Positions 27,095 through 34,707 of a DNA stretch of 64,000 nt are shown in pieces. Both the position numbers and the translations under genes were made by a program. Each line of letters starts with the position of its first letter. The first letter of the stretch is position 1. The notes under the pieces are model-generated. The model ran no database searches and was not told the origin of the DNA. It was given only the letters and a program-made list of their open reading frames with translations. Source of the DNA: JAMQKA01 sp031569985 (GTDB taxonomy: Bacteria > Bacteroidota > Rhodothermia > Balneolales > Balneolaceae); assembly GCF_031569985.1 (NCBI RefSeq), contig NZ_JAMQKA010000012.1, forward strand, positions 62,001 through 126,000, read 5' to 3'.

Positions 27095-27942
27095 TGTTCA
27101 ATGGTATTATAATTGCAGATAGCTCGTGCCTCTTTCAGGACCTTATTTTGCTGCCTGTTGTCCAGTCCCAACGGGTCAAGTATTTTATTGTCCTCACATA
27201 ACTGCATGCAGAAAACAACATTCTTTTCAAGCAGGAACTGTTTCTCTTCCTTGTGCAGGGTGGATAGGCACGTTATAGGATGTAAATTTACTTCGCTTAT
27301 GAGGTCTTTCAGTCCTTCGTGTTTGGGATAATCCCAGCTCAGCAGCTTCAGCCCGACGCAGGCTCCGTATTGCAGGGCATCTTCGGTAAAGCGGGTGTTG
27401 GTGACAACCCATCCATGGTGGTGTTTGTGCCGGTGGCCGGGTTGGCTGCTCCAGTTCTTTTCTACATCCTTGAAACGGGATTGAATATACAGTGGGATCT
27501 TGACATTGCATTTGTGCCCTTTCCGGTTGTGAAATTTGCACTCGATCATGAAGTGCTCATCCTCTTTTTCCGCAATCACGTCAATTTCATGAGAAACACA
27601 ATTGCCTTCGACAATCACACCGATTTTAGTTTTATATCCCAACCTGTTGAGCAGCTCTCCCACAAACTTTTCAAAAGGATAGCCGGTGGGGCCCAGCTCT
27701 AAAATGGCCTCTTTTAACTTATACCGTCCGGCTGTACGGTCAGAGTATTGACGTAGCAGGCGGAACGCCTCTTTGTAAATTTTCTGTGTGGAGATGCCAT
27801 CATAAAGCATATCACTGATTGCCCCGGCAATTTGATCAATTAGTTGCTTTTCGGCTCCGGCGCTGGCCAAAGAGCGGCGCAGCTTGGACTCGTTATACGG
27901 TTCTTGTTCTCCGGATGCCTTAGTGACTGTAATCTGTGCCAT
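27091..27942 (-). CDS. ATP-cone domain fused to Mrr-like restriction endonuclease fold
   Basis: About 283 residues. Residues 1-65 are an ATP-cone very similar to that of the 21404-22954 protein (ITVTKASGEQEPYNESKLRR ... LYDGISTQKIYKEAFRLL). A linker helix follows, then a PD-(D/E)xK nuclease domain of Mrr type: GYPFEKFVGELLNRLGYKTKIG, then EIDVIAEKEDEHFMIECKFHN with the catalytic D...ExK residues. The product may be a nucleotide-gated nuclease. It heads the 27942-21404 operon behind a direct-repeat promoter at 28048-28081. The ATG at 27942 was chosen over an upstream TTG. Confidence 0.85.
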   Translation of the reverse strand: MAQITVTKASGEQEPYNESKLRRSLASAGAEKQLIDQIAGAISDMLYDGISTQKIYKEAFRLLRQYSDRTAGRYKLKEAILELGPTGYPFEKFVGELLNRLGYKTKIGVIVEGNCVSHEIDVIAEKEDEHFMIECKFHNRKGHKCNVKIPLYIQSRFKDVEKNWSSQPGHRHKHHHGWVVTNTRFTEDALQYGACVGLKLLSWDYPKHEGLKDLISEVNLHPITCLSTLHKEEKQFLLEKNVVFCMQLCEDNKILDPLGLDNRQQNKVLKEARAICNYNTIEQ

Positions 27943-28047
27943 AGTTTTATCCAATTTTAGGTTTCAAAGAGTATCGATTGATTATCGGCAACCGTCCGAC
28001 ATCTTTTTCGATACCAACAGGTATCACTGCCAAAGCATTACAGGGGT

Positions 28048-28081
28048 AATGTAATAGCGACTTGCTTAAGAGAAGCTTAAA
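28048..28081 (-). promoter_or_regulatory. TTTAAG direct-repeat promoter, site 8 (ATP-cone operon)
   Basis: Minus strand: TTTAAG-CTTCT-CTTAAG, 11 bp, TACATT. It precedes the six-gene operon that ends at 21404. Confidence 0.77.
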
Positions 28082-28212
28082 TTTCTTCGGGGATAGAAAA
28101 TTTTAGCAGATAAAGGAAAAGGAAAGTATACTGCACCGAGATGTTGACGCGAAATATTCTACGGTAGTACGGGTTTCTTCACGGATGATATTTTGTTCGG
28201 CAATAAATCCGC

Positions 28213-28884
28213 TTAGTCTGGGTTTTCAGGAGCATTACCGGACCGTTGAATAAACTGTTTCCAGTTGTCTTTCACCGGAAGGAAGGCCGGGACGTTCTGC
28301 TTGTACTTGAGATACTCTTCTCCAAACTCCTCGATCACTTTCTTCTCTTCCCTTTTGGCAAGCAGAACATAAGCGATAACGATGACCGGGAACAGGCCTA
28401 CCGAGAATATGGTGGGCCAGTGAATGACACCCTCTCCAAAAAGCCCGATAAACAACCCCGTATATTGGGGATGCCTGACCAGGCTGTATAAGCCGTCTGT
28501 TGCGAGCCTGTTTTCCTCTTTTGCACGATAGAGTTGGCGCCAGCCCTGGATAAAAATTCCGAAGCCAATAAAAAGCAGGATATAACCCGCGATCATAGAG
28601 ATCATCATACCCGTTTCACCAACGCCCACTAAAGTAGACCAAAGGTTGGCGTTTAGATCACCACTACCACTATCCAACCCCAGGAACCGCACCATCAGAT
28701 AAATAGTAAGAGGAAAGCCATACATTTCTGCATACAGCGCGATGATAAAGCCCTGAATCAATCCGGCTCCCACCCACTCCCGCCAGGTTTTGGGTGCCAT
28801 GTACTTGTATAATAGCCAGGAAGCAATAACGATAACAAAAATCGCTACCACCCAGGCTCCCGAATGTTCTATTCCTCTTTCCAT
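28213..28884 (-). CDS. Isoprenylcysteine carboxyl methyltransferase-like (ICMT/NnrU-type) membrane protein
   Basis: 223 residues with five or six hydrophobic segments. The C-terminal half has the signature of the ICMT/PEMT membrane methyltransferase family: TDGLYSLVRHPQYTGLFIGLFG, then REEKKVIEEFGEEYLKYKQNVPAFLP. Family members methylate lipids or small hydrophobic compounds using SAM. It is the last gene after the SHOCT and GAPDH genes, 52 bp downstream, and is probably cotranscribed from the promoter at 30281-30313. Substrate unknown. Confidence 0.82.
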   Translation of the reverse strand: MERGIEHSGAWVVAIFVIVIASWLLYKYMAPKTWREWVGAGLIQGFIIALYAEMYGFPLTIYLMVRFLGLDSGSGDLNANLWSTLVGVGETGMMISMIAGYILLFIGFGIFIQGWRQLYRAKEENRLATDGLYSLVRHPQYTGLFIGLFGEGVIHWPTIFSVGLFPVIVIAYVLLAKREEKKVIEEFGEEYLKYKQNVPAFLPVKDNWKQFIQRSGNAPENPD

Positions 28885-28935
28885 ATTATTATTCCGTTTT
28901 GTTTTAATCTATGTTGGTAAAATAACCGGGTCTAT

Positions 28936-29967
28936 CTAAAGGAATCTCTGTGTAATACCCAGCGACCGGTTTGTCTTTTCAATGGATTTGTTGGGGTCGG
29001 GTTCAATTCCGGTAAGCGCCCGGATCGCATCAATGGTTTCGGGAATGACGATGGCCTGGTTATCGACCAGGTAGGCGTAGTACAGCTCGTCACCTTCCAC
29101 TTTGAGCATATCCTCCCAGATGGCCACTTCGTACATATCGCCGTGCGGGCGCCCCAGGTCCAGCATCAGCTCCTTAACGGCATTGTTGGCCGAAAGATCG
29201 TCGCTCATATTGATAAATGCGGTTCGCGTTGAAGTGCCTAAAGCTTCCAGCACTTCCTCTTTAGATGCTTCTCTGGTCAATTGAACGGTCCAGTAGTGCA
29301 GGTGGCTCAGTGTTTCCGGCACTTTCACCGCTGCGGTTACCACATCCAGTTCAGGGTCTACGCTCTGGGCATCCGGACCTTGGTGGCTGGGTATCTCCGG
29401 CTCTGGCACCAGCGTATTCATGATGCCGTTTTTGTGGCTCTCCCACGGATCAGTAGCACGTCGCAGCAGTGTGCCACGTGCTTTGTTAAGCAGTCCCGCC
29501 CGTTTTAATGCGCTCAGGGTCCTTACGATGGAGGTGGTGTTGCAGGAGACTACGCGGGTCGCTTCTTTTCCCAGCGCTGATACATAATTGTTTTCCGCGC
29601 TGAAGGAATGCCCGGTCGTCTCGTGTTTCTCCCCGCCCTGCACAATATATTTCACACCTGCCGTTTTATACCGTTTGGCATTCTGGGCCCCGAACTTTTT
29701 GGGAGCGCAATCCACCACCAGGTCAGCGAGCTCAAGCAGGTCGTCAAGATCGCCGGCTACCGGAATATGTTCTTTCTTCATTGCCTTGCGGCCTTCTTCG
29801 GTATTGGCAAACACGGCATATCCTTTGGCGGCTGCGGCTTTAATTCTCCAGTCGGCGGCTATATCGCCGATGCCCACCAGTTCCATATCTTCTTGCAGGG
29901 TTACTGCTTCCGCCACCCGTTTTCCGATGACGCCATATCCGTTTACGGCTACTTTTATTGTTTCCAT
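28936..29967 (-). CDS. gap: Type II (archaeal-type) glyceraldehyde-3-phosphate dehydrogenase
   Basis: 343 residues. The N-terminal Rossmann motif VAVNGYGVIGKRVAEAV and the catalytic VVSCNTTSIVRTLSAL (Cys nucleophile) with LLRRATDPWE downstream mark the archaeal-type class II GAPDH, distinct from the GapA family. It oxidises glyceraldehyde-3-phosphate to 1,3-bisphosphoglycerate with NAD(P). Start at ATG 29967 preferred; the longer frame to 29994 overlaps the SHOCT gene and lacks conservation. Bacterial occurrences are sporadic, so horizontal acquisition is likely, fitting the archaeal-type phosphorylase in the next operon. Confidence 0.9.
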   Translation of the reverse strand: METIKVAVNGYGVIGKRVAEAVTLQEDMELVGIGDIAADWRIKAAAAKGYAVFANTEEGRKAMKKEHIPVAGDLDDLLELADLVVDCAPKKFGAQNAKRYKTAGVKYIVQGGEKHETTGHSFSAENNYVSALGKEATRVVSCNTTSIVRTLSALKRAGLLNKARGTLLRRATDPWESHKNGIMNTLVPEPEIPSHQGPDAQSVDPELDVVTAAVKVPETLSHLHYWTVQLTREASKEEVLEALGTSTRTAFINMSDDLSANNAVKELMLDLGRPHGDMYEVAIWEDMLKVEGDELYYAYLVDNQAIVIPETIDAIRALTGIEPDPNKSIEKTNRSLGITQRFL

Positions 29968-29990
29968 AGTGATCAGATTGTTATAGTGAG

Positions 29991-30206
29991 TCATTTATTC
30001 TGTTTTAAAATCTTTTTTCGTTCCTCAAATTCTTCCCGTTCAATTTCTCCGCGGGCAAACCGCTTTTTTAAAATATCTATGGCATCTTCGCCGCCATCGG
30101 TTGTCGGTCGGTAGGGAATAACATTAAAAACCACCAGCAGAATGATGGCTATGATGATAATCCACCAGATCCAGTGCATGCCTATAAAGTGATGATCGTA
30201 AAACAT
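29991..30206 (-). CDS. SHOCT-domain single-pass membrane protein
   Basis: 71 residues: one helix (WIWWIIIIAIILLVVFNVI) followed by a SHOCT motif (ILKKRFARGEIEREEFEERKKIL). Same architecture as the protein at 5369-5647. It is the first gene of the SHOCT-gap-ICMT unit, with a direct-repeat promoter 75-107 bp upstream. Function unknown. Confidence 0.75.
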   Translation of the reverse strand: MFYDHHFIGMHWIWWIIIIAIILLVVFNVIPYRPTTDGGEDAIDILKKRFARGEIEREEFEERKKILKQNK

Positions 30207-30280
30207 GGTGCTAAGGTATTATGTTACTGTTGAATATATGCTGTGCCATTATTTGTCAGTTGTAGCAAGGTGCTGTCTGT

Positions 30281-30313
30281 AAAATAAAGCCCGTGCCTTA
30301 AAACAAGCTTAAA
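30281..30313 (-). promoter_or_regulatory. TTTAAG direct-repeat promoter, site 9 (SHOCT-gap operon)
   Basis: Minus strand: TTTAAG-CTTGT-TTTAAG, 10 bp, TATTTT. Confidence 0.76.
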
Positions 30314-30340
30314 TTTGCGTAGTTCTCACTGCTTTGGCAA

Positions 30341-31429
30341 TTATTCTTCGATATGGGCGGACAGCGTTTGTCGTGCCCGCATGATATCGTTCAGGTTATG
30401 ATCTGTTATAACGCCTAATAACTTCCCCTCCTCAACCACCGGGTAGATAGATTGCCCCTCGACCTGAGTGGCGGAAATCAACTCCAGTAAAGTGATGTCA
30501 GGTGGAATGGTTTGGACGTCTTCCCGGATAATTTCGACTACCGGACGATTAGATTTGCCTTCCTGTAACGCTTTGATAATCGATGCATGGGAGACCAGAC
30601 CCTCAAACCGGTCGCCATTGGTAACGACTACCTCTGAAGCCGGGTTTTCAAGCATCGCTGAAGCGGCCTTGGCCACCGTGGCGCTGAGCGTTACGCCCGG
30701 ATAGTTGCCCGTAACGATATCTTTGGCCGTCAGGTGTCTTACAGATTCAGCCATCGAAACCTGCCGGGCTTCGGCACCGGCTCCCAGGAATATGAAAATT
30801 CCGATAAACAGCAAAAACGGATTATAGAAGAGGCCAATCAGGACGAATCCGATGGCCAGCAGTTGACCGACCGAAGCGGCCACCCGGGTGGCTTTGCTTC
30901 TTTTTATTTTGAAGGCCAGCAATGCCCGGAGCACCCGCCCGCCGTCCATCGGGAAAGCAGGTATCAGGTTAAATAGTACCAAAATAATGTTAATTACCAG
31001 CAGGTCGGCCAGGAAATTGCCGCCGGTTACGTGGTGGCTCAGTTCCATATTGCTTTGCCCCAATACCAGCATGATGAGGTACAACCCGATGGCGATAACC
31101 ACATTAACCGCCGGCCCTGCGATGGTCACCGCCAGTTCCTGTTTGGGGTCTTCGGGCATGCGTTCCAGACGGGCCACTCCACCAATGGGCAATAAATTGA
31201 TATCCTGCGTTTCGATACCGTATCGTCGGGCTGTAAGTGCATGACCAAACTCATGTAGCGTCACACAAGCAAAAAGGGCCGTCAGGAACAACAGGCCCAT
31301 GGTTATCTCAACAAGACCGTGTCCCTGTTGCAGGTGCATCCAGGAGAGCCAGATAATCAGCAGAATAAAGGTCCAGTGAATAAAGACCTTGATACCTGCA
31401 GGTTTTCCGATGTAAAGTGACCATTTCAT
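30341..31429 (-). CDS. Site-2 protease (M50) with C-terminal CBS pair
   Basis: 362 residues. About six helices carry the zinc site HEFGHALTARRYG and the third ligand region NLIPAFPMDGGRVLRALL. From about residue 230 a tandem CBS pair follows (MAESVRHLTAKDIV ... GVITDHNLNDIM), a nucleotide-sensing module. Members of this S2P group cleave membrane-bound regulators or precursors; the CBS domain implies adenylate control. It is downstream of the 50-residue gene at 31585-31737, with a long hairpin between. Confidence 0.92.
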   Translation of the reverse strand: MKWSLYIGKPAGIKVFIHWTFILLIIWLSWMHLQQGHGLVEITMGLLFLTALFACVTLHEFGHALTARRYGIETQDINLLPIGGVARLERMPEDPKQELAVTIAGPAVNVVIAIGLYLIMLVLGQSNMELSHHVTGGNFLADLLVINIILVLFNLIPAFPMDGGRVLRALLAFKIKRSKATRVAASVGQLLAIGFVLIGLFYNPFLLFIGIFIFLGAGAEARQVSMAESVRHLTAKDIVTGNYPGVTLSATVAKAASAMLENPASEVVVTNGDRFEGLVSHASIIKALQEGKSNRPVVEIIREDVQTIPPDITLLELISATQVEGQSIYPVVEEGKLLGVITDHNLNDIMRARQTLSAHIEE

Positions 31430-31475
31430 GGCAGTGTTCTTTCGATTGGTGGTTATTTATTGAATAAAAAGGGGC

Positions 31476-31552
31476 CTTTGAAATACCTTTGTTTGGACCT
31501 CCCCAAACCCTCCTAAAGACTCAAGAGGAGTTTGTGAGGAAGTATTTCAAAG
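31476..31552 (-). terminator. Long nested hairpin ending in a T-run (terminator or structured RNA)
   Basis: Outer arms CTTTGAAATAC / GTATTTCAAAG (11 bp, perfect) enclose an inner inverted repeat AAACCCTCCT / AGAGGAGTTT (one mismatch). On the minus strand the outer stem is followed by GGCCCCTTTTTATT. It lies directly after the stop of the 50-residue gene and before the M50 gene, so it may act as a terminator or partial attenuator. Confidence 0.55.
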
Positions 31553-31584
31553 CGTCCTAAAAAATAAGTGCCTGTTTCAAAGTG

Positions 31585-31737
31585 TTACCCGCGTATATGA
31601 TGGTACCTATTCATCTTATATGCATTCGGATGATTTTTGGTCTCTACTCTTACCGGAACTTCCTGCAGCTGAGCGTTACCCAATAGCTCGCCAAGTTTAT
31701 CCGCAAGATTGCGAGGCAGGCTTTTTAGTATTTCCAT
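31585..31737 (-). CDS. 50-residue protein of unknown function
   Basis: A short ORF, MEILKSLPRNLADKLGELLG at its start and ending KMNRYHHIRG. It has no membrane segment or signal; the N-terminal half is an amphipathic helix and the C-terminus is basic and His-rich. I do not recognise a family. Support for reality: an ATG-to-TAA frame placed 47 bp downstream of a direct-repeat promoter with a matching -10 box (31784-31817), and a hairpin with T-run directly after the stop. Confidence 0.55.
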   Translation of the reverse strand: MEILKSLPRNLADKLGELLGNAQLQEVPVRVETKNHPNAYKMNRYHHIRG

Positions 31738-31783
31738 AATAATAATTTTTGATTGAATTAACGGATGTCATGTTCTTTGGTAG

Positions 31784-31817
31784 AACATACGAGGGTATTG
31801 CTGAAATAAAGCTTAAA
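31784..31817 (-). promoter_or_regulatory. TTTAAG direct-repeat promoter, site 10 (50-residue gene)
   Basis: Minus strand: TTTAAG-CTTTA-TTTCAG, 11 bp, TATGTT. The second repeat has one mismatch; the spacing is exact. Confidence 0.68.
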
Positions 31818-31870
31818 CCGGAAGGCGTTCTTCTAATTATTTTGGCAATACACAGAATAGACTTGACTCA

Positions 31871-32569
31871 TCAGGCAGGTTGTAGCCTGTGCCAGGTGAG
31901 GTGTTCGTACAGGCTGGACCAGTACATGCCAAAGGTAAAGGCAAAAAGATACTCTTCCAGCGGTATCCCGGCGATCACCAGACCGGACAGCTTCTCAAGC
32001 GTCCAGACATGTTCTACGTAATCAGGAAAGACCATATTCAAAGTGGTAAAATAGATGAAATACAGCCCTGTAAATAGTAGGCCGCTAATCCAGATTTTCC
32101 GGGTCAGATCGGGCCGGCAGAGCATAGCTGAAGCTCCTCCTGCAAACATGGCGATCGACCCGCAATAAATATGATTGAGTGGTGTAAACAGGGCAAGTAT
32201 GAGAAAAGCGACGGGTGGAGTAAACAGGCTAAGTAAATGAAACCGGTGGCGTTTGTGCCTGCGATCATGATCCGAAACGCTAATGGTGTTTACGGGAGTA
32301 ATCACCTTATACAGCACCGCTCCAATTCCACCGATCGCAAAAGAAAAAATAAGGCTTTCAATATCAAAACCGGTAAGCTCTGCCAGATTAAACAGGGAGG
32401 GCGGCGTCCAGTATTCAGGCACAAAGAGCGGCTCGGTAAGTCCCATGGGCATCGTCCAGAGGCTTACCTTTAGCATTTCTGCTCTGATGGACTTTGTATA
32501 AACGAAGATGATTCCCCACAACAGTAGGATGAGTAGGGACCATATAAGCCAAACGTATTGCATATTCAT
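31871..32569 (-). CDS. Lycopene cyclase-domain-like membrane protein
   Basis: 232 residues with about six or seven helices. The motifs EPLFVPEYWTPPSLF and GIPLEEYLFAFTFG are those of the CrtYc/CrtYd-type lycopene beta-cyclase domain, where the PxEE pair is needed for carotenoid ring formation. Two such repeats appear in one chain. No other carotenoid gene is nearby, so a different membrane role is possible. It ends a run of small membrane proteins beginning at 33281. Confidence 0.68.
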   Translation of the reverse strand: MNMQYVWLIWSLLILLLWGIIFVYTKSIRAEMLKVSLWTMPMGLTEPLFVPEYWTPPSLFNLAELTGFDIESLIFSFAIGGIGAVLYKVITPVNTISVSDHDRRHKRHRFHLLSLFTPPVAFLILALFTPLNHIYCGSIAMFAGGASAMLCRPDLTRKIWISGLLFTGLYFIYFTTLNMVFPDYVEHVWTLEKLSGLVIAGIPLEEYLFAFTFGMYWSSLYEHLTWHRLQPA

Positions 32570-32603
32570 ATTTGGACACGATTTTCAGGGGGGAGGGAAA
32601 CCG

Positions 32604-32888
32604 TTACTGCTCTTCTTCCTCACCTATGCCGATATTATAAATAGACGCAACCAATGCCCCAATCAACCAACCCAGGATAAAGGTTTGTATGATGCCAAAG
32701 AATGCATCCAATGGCGGGACACTCATGCGAATTATGGGTTCTACATCCAGTCCATGTAATAGGCTGTTAAAGAAGAAAATAGTCCCCTCTCTTCCCACCG
32801 AAACCATCAGGATAATACAGCCGATATATAGAACAGCGCCGGTAGCGCCAACAGCCAATCCCATTTTTTTGATGTTTAGCGTTTTCAT
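32604..32888 (-). CDS. DUF5676-like small membrane protein
   Basis: 94 residues, two or three hydrophobic segments (MGLAVGATGAVLYIGCIILM; GIIQTFILGWLIGALVASIYNIG) and an acidic end. It belongs to the same group as the protein at 4893-5159, which is common in metal-resistance islands. It lies in a compact run with a DUF2933-like peptide (32903-33091) and a short membrane protein. Function unknown. Confidence 0.7.
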   Translation of the reverse strand: MKTLNIKKMGLAVGATGAVLYIGCIILMVSVGREGTIFFFNSLLHGLDVEPIIRMSVPPLDAFFGIIQTFILGWLIGALVASIYNIGIGEEEEQ

Positions 32889-32902
32889 AGTGACCTCCGA
32901 AT

Positions 32903-33091
32903 TTAATGTTGATGATCTTGATGTTTGGATCCTTTTCGGTGGTGACCAATCATCAGGATATGGCAGGCAAACATGGCTATGACAAAAAGAAAGATGGTTA
33001 TGCTGCTACTCAACCCTAATAGAGGCGCAAAAAACAGTAGCAGAAGCGGCACGCCGCAACCGATGATCATCCAGAGGGTGTGTTTATCCAT
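32903..33091 (-). CDS. DUF2933-family small membrane protein
   Basis: 62 residues from the ATG at 33091: two helices (LWMIIGCGVPLLLLFFAPLLG; ITIFLFVIAMFACHILMIGH) and a basic, His-rich tail ending HQDHQH. This matches the DUF2933 pattern of copper/heavy-metal islands. Upstream in-frame codons to 33166 overlap the previous gene and are not needed. It overlaps the preceding gene by 8 bp, indicating coupling. Confidence 0.75.
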   Translation of the reverse strand: MDKHTLWMIIGCGVPLLLLFFAPLLGLSSSITIFLFVIAMFACHILMIGHHRKGSKHQDHQH

Positions 33092-33281
33092 GAGTTTTGT
33101 TCTCATTTTTACGATTGTGTTGATCGGCCTGTCGTTGCCTGTACACATGGTTTTTGGCATCTTCAATCAGGCCCAGTGATTTCTTCTTTGAAGCCCATAT
33201 CCAGACGCCCAGTGTAACCAGCAGCGCACCAAGCCAAAGAATAACCAACCAGCCGTTGCTAAAAGTTGTAAGTTCTTCCAT
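33084..33281 (-). CDS. Small single-pass membrane protein
   Basis: 65 residues: a short N-terminus, one helix (NGWLVILWLGALLVTLGVWIWA) and a polar, basic tail. No family recognised. It is the first gene of the 33281-31871 run. The upstream gap holds the terminator of the Met-rich gene but no clear direct-repeat promoter. Confidence 0.6.
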   Translation of the reverse strand: MEELTTFSNGWLVILWLGALLVTLGVWIWASKKKSLGLIEDAKNHVYRQRQADQHNRKNENKTHG

Positions 33282-33313
33282 GAGCGTTTCCTCGGGTTGC
33301 TATAGGTAAAACT

Positions 33314-33343
33314 CTGCCGGACAACAGCATTCTTGTCCGGCAG
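33314..33343 (-). terminator. Hairpin terminator after the Met-rich gene
   Basis: Perfect 11-bp arms CTGCCGGACAA / TTGTCCGGCAG with an 8-base loop, 21 bp after the stop of the Met-rich gene, followed on the minus strand by AGTTTTACC. Confidence 0.8.
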
Positions 33344-33364
33344 AAAGATTAAAGGTGGACGTGA

Positions 33365-33829
33365 TTAGTGATTATGCTTGTGGTCCCCCTTTTTCATGTT
33401 GTTCATATCCGATTTGGAGTCTCCCTGCATCATCTGCATGCACATCATGTGCATCTTCATCATGGAGGAGTCGCCCATCATCTTCATCATGTTGGAGTGA
33501 TCCATTTCCTTGCCGTCCATCATGGACTGCATCATTTCCATGTGTTTTTGCATACGCTGCTTCATCTGGGGATTATTCATCATCTTTTGCATATTCCCCA
33601 TCATCATGGTGCTGTCCATATCCATACTTTGCATCATGTTTTGCATCATTTGCTGGCGCATCTCGGGATTTTGGGCCATATGTTCCATCATCATGGCACG
33701 CATGGTGGAGTCTTGCATCATCTCCATCATCTGTTGTTTTTTCATTTGCATATCTTTGTTTTGCTGTTGGGCAAAACCTAAACTAGTGATAAGAAAAAAT
33801 GCTGATAGAATAAGTGTTAAGCGTTTCAT
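33365..33829 (-). CDS. Secreted Met-rich protein, probable periplasmic copper binder
   Basis: About 154 residues. A signal peptide (MKRLTLILSAFFLITSLGFA-QQQ) is followed by a chain in which roughly a third of the residues are Met, mostly as MM pairs with Gln, Lys, Asp and His (QQMMQNMMQSMDMDSTMMMG), and a His-containing end. Met-rich periplasmic proteins bind Cu(I). The ATG at 33829 with AAGGTGA upstream is preferred to the GTG at 33838. It is 43 bp downstream of the DUF302 gene and close to two copper ATPases; copper binding is inferred from composition and context. Confidence 0.72.
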   Translation of the reverse strand: MKRLTLILSAFFLITSLGFAQQQNKDMQMKKQQMMEMMQDSTMRAMMMEHMAQNPEMRQQMMQNMMQSMDMDSTMMMGNMQKMMNNPQMKQRMQKHMEMMQSMMDGKEMDHSNMMKMMGDSSMMKMHMMCMQMMQGDSKSDMNNMKKGDHKHNH

Positions 33830-33872
33830 AGTGGTCACCTTAATTTTGGATTAAATTCTAATTGATTTCTTG

Positions 33873-34259
33873 TTATAGATTGTTGATTACCTTTTCTAAT
33901 CTCTTTCGGACCTCATCAGCAATAGGCTGAAGCCCTTCGTTGGATACGGCCTGCATTGAGGCCACTGGGTTTACGGCTGAAACTTCTACCGTGCCATCTT
34001 CATTTTCTTCTACGATGACATTGCAGGGCAGCATCACGCCGATCTTATCTTCCGCCTGCAGCGCCTTGTGGGCAAAGTTTGGGTTGCAGGCACCCAGGAT
34101 TTTATACTTTTTAAAATCTACATCCAGCTTCTTTTTCAGGGTATCCTTGACATCGATTTCCGTCAACACGCCAAAGCCCTCTTCTTCGAGTAGGCCGGTT
34201 ACTTTTTCTATGGCCTGATCATAGGAGAGATCTACTTTTTGTGATGTGAAATATTCCAT
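33873..34259 (-). CDS. DUF302 domain protein
   Basis: 128 residues, the full DUF302 domain: SYDQAIEKVTGLLEEEGFGVLTEIDVKDTLKKKL (here one continuous helix-strand unit, spanning about residues 12-45), KILGACNPNFAHKAL, VMLPCNVIVEE. DUF302 proteins are small, cytoplasmic or periplasmic, of unknown biochemistry and frequent in metal and sulfur stress clusters. It has its own direct-repeat promoter (34307-34340). Confidence 0.85.
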   Translation of the reverse strand: MEYFTSQKVDLSYDQAIEKVTGLLEEEGFGVLTEIDVKDTLKKKLDVDFKKYKILGACNPNFAHKALQAEDKIGVMLPCNVIVEENEDGTVEVSAVNPVASMQAVSNEGLQPIADEVRKRLEKVINNL

Positions 34260-34306
34260 AGTATTTTTGGTCTTTTAAGATTTAATAGGTTTTGATGTTC
34301 TACTGT

Positions 34307-34340
34307 AACATACAACAACCTCCCTTAAGGTAACCTTAAA
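34307..34340 (-). promoter_or_regulatory. TTTAAG direct-repeat promoter, site 11 (DUF302 gene)
   Basis: Minus strand: TTTAAG-GTTAC-CTTAAG, 11 bp, TATGTT, 48 bp before the start codon. Confidence 0.75.
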
Positions 34341-34353
34341 GTGTGGAGCTTAA

Positions 34354-34695
34354 TTAATTGAGTATATCAGCCCCCTGTTTCCCATCTCGTATCCGTATGG
34401 GTTGCTCAATGGGTGATACAAATACAATTCCGTCACCAGATCGTCCGGTGCGGCCATGTTTTTTAATGATCTCAACTATTGAACTCACATCCTCCTCCTT
34501 AGCTGCAATTTCAATCTTGACGATGTGGGTATGCATAGCCGGAAAATTTAGAGACCCGTGTTGACGGTCCGGGTCACTGTATCGGCCGGTACCTTCGCCT
34601 TCGAAGGCGGTCATGCAGCAGTGGCCCCCTTTGCGCAGGGCAGAGTAAACGTCTTCCAGCAGCATCGGTCTTATATAGGCTTTGACAAGTTTCAT
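34354..34695 (-). CDS. P-II family signalling protein
   Basis: 113 residues. The GlnB-like fold is recognisable from MKLVKAYIRPMLLEDVYSAL, the long T-loop region around GEGTGRYSDPDRQHG, and GRTGRSGDGIVFVSPIEQPIRIR near the end. The canonical uridylylated Tyr context is not evident, so it is a PII-like rather than a nitrogen-sensing GlnB/GlnK protein. It follows the CopB-type ATPase by 12 bp; PII-like proteins next to metal transporters may sense adenine nucleotides or metal to tune transport. Confidence 0.82.
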   Translation of the reverse strand: MKLVKAYIRPMLLEDVYSALRKGGHCCMTAFEGEGTGRYSDPDRQHGSLNFPAMHTHIVKIEIAAKEEDVSSIVEIIKKHGRTGRSGDGIVFVSPIEQPIRIRDGKQGADILN

Positions 34696-34707
34696 AGTAG
34701 TCTTCGT

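Noticed and set aside
33355..33854. Plus-strand open frames opposite the Met-rich gene
   Set aside because: Antisense shadows of Met/His codons; they only mirror the biased composition of the minus-strand gene.
33839..33856. A thirteenth direct-repeat promoter (CTTAATT...ATTAAAT, 11-bp period)
   Set aside because: It overlaps the ribosome-binding region of the Met-rich gene, only 10 bp from its ATG, leaves no room for a -10 box and has several mismatches.
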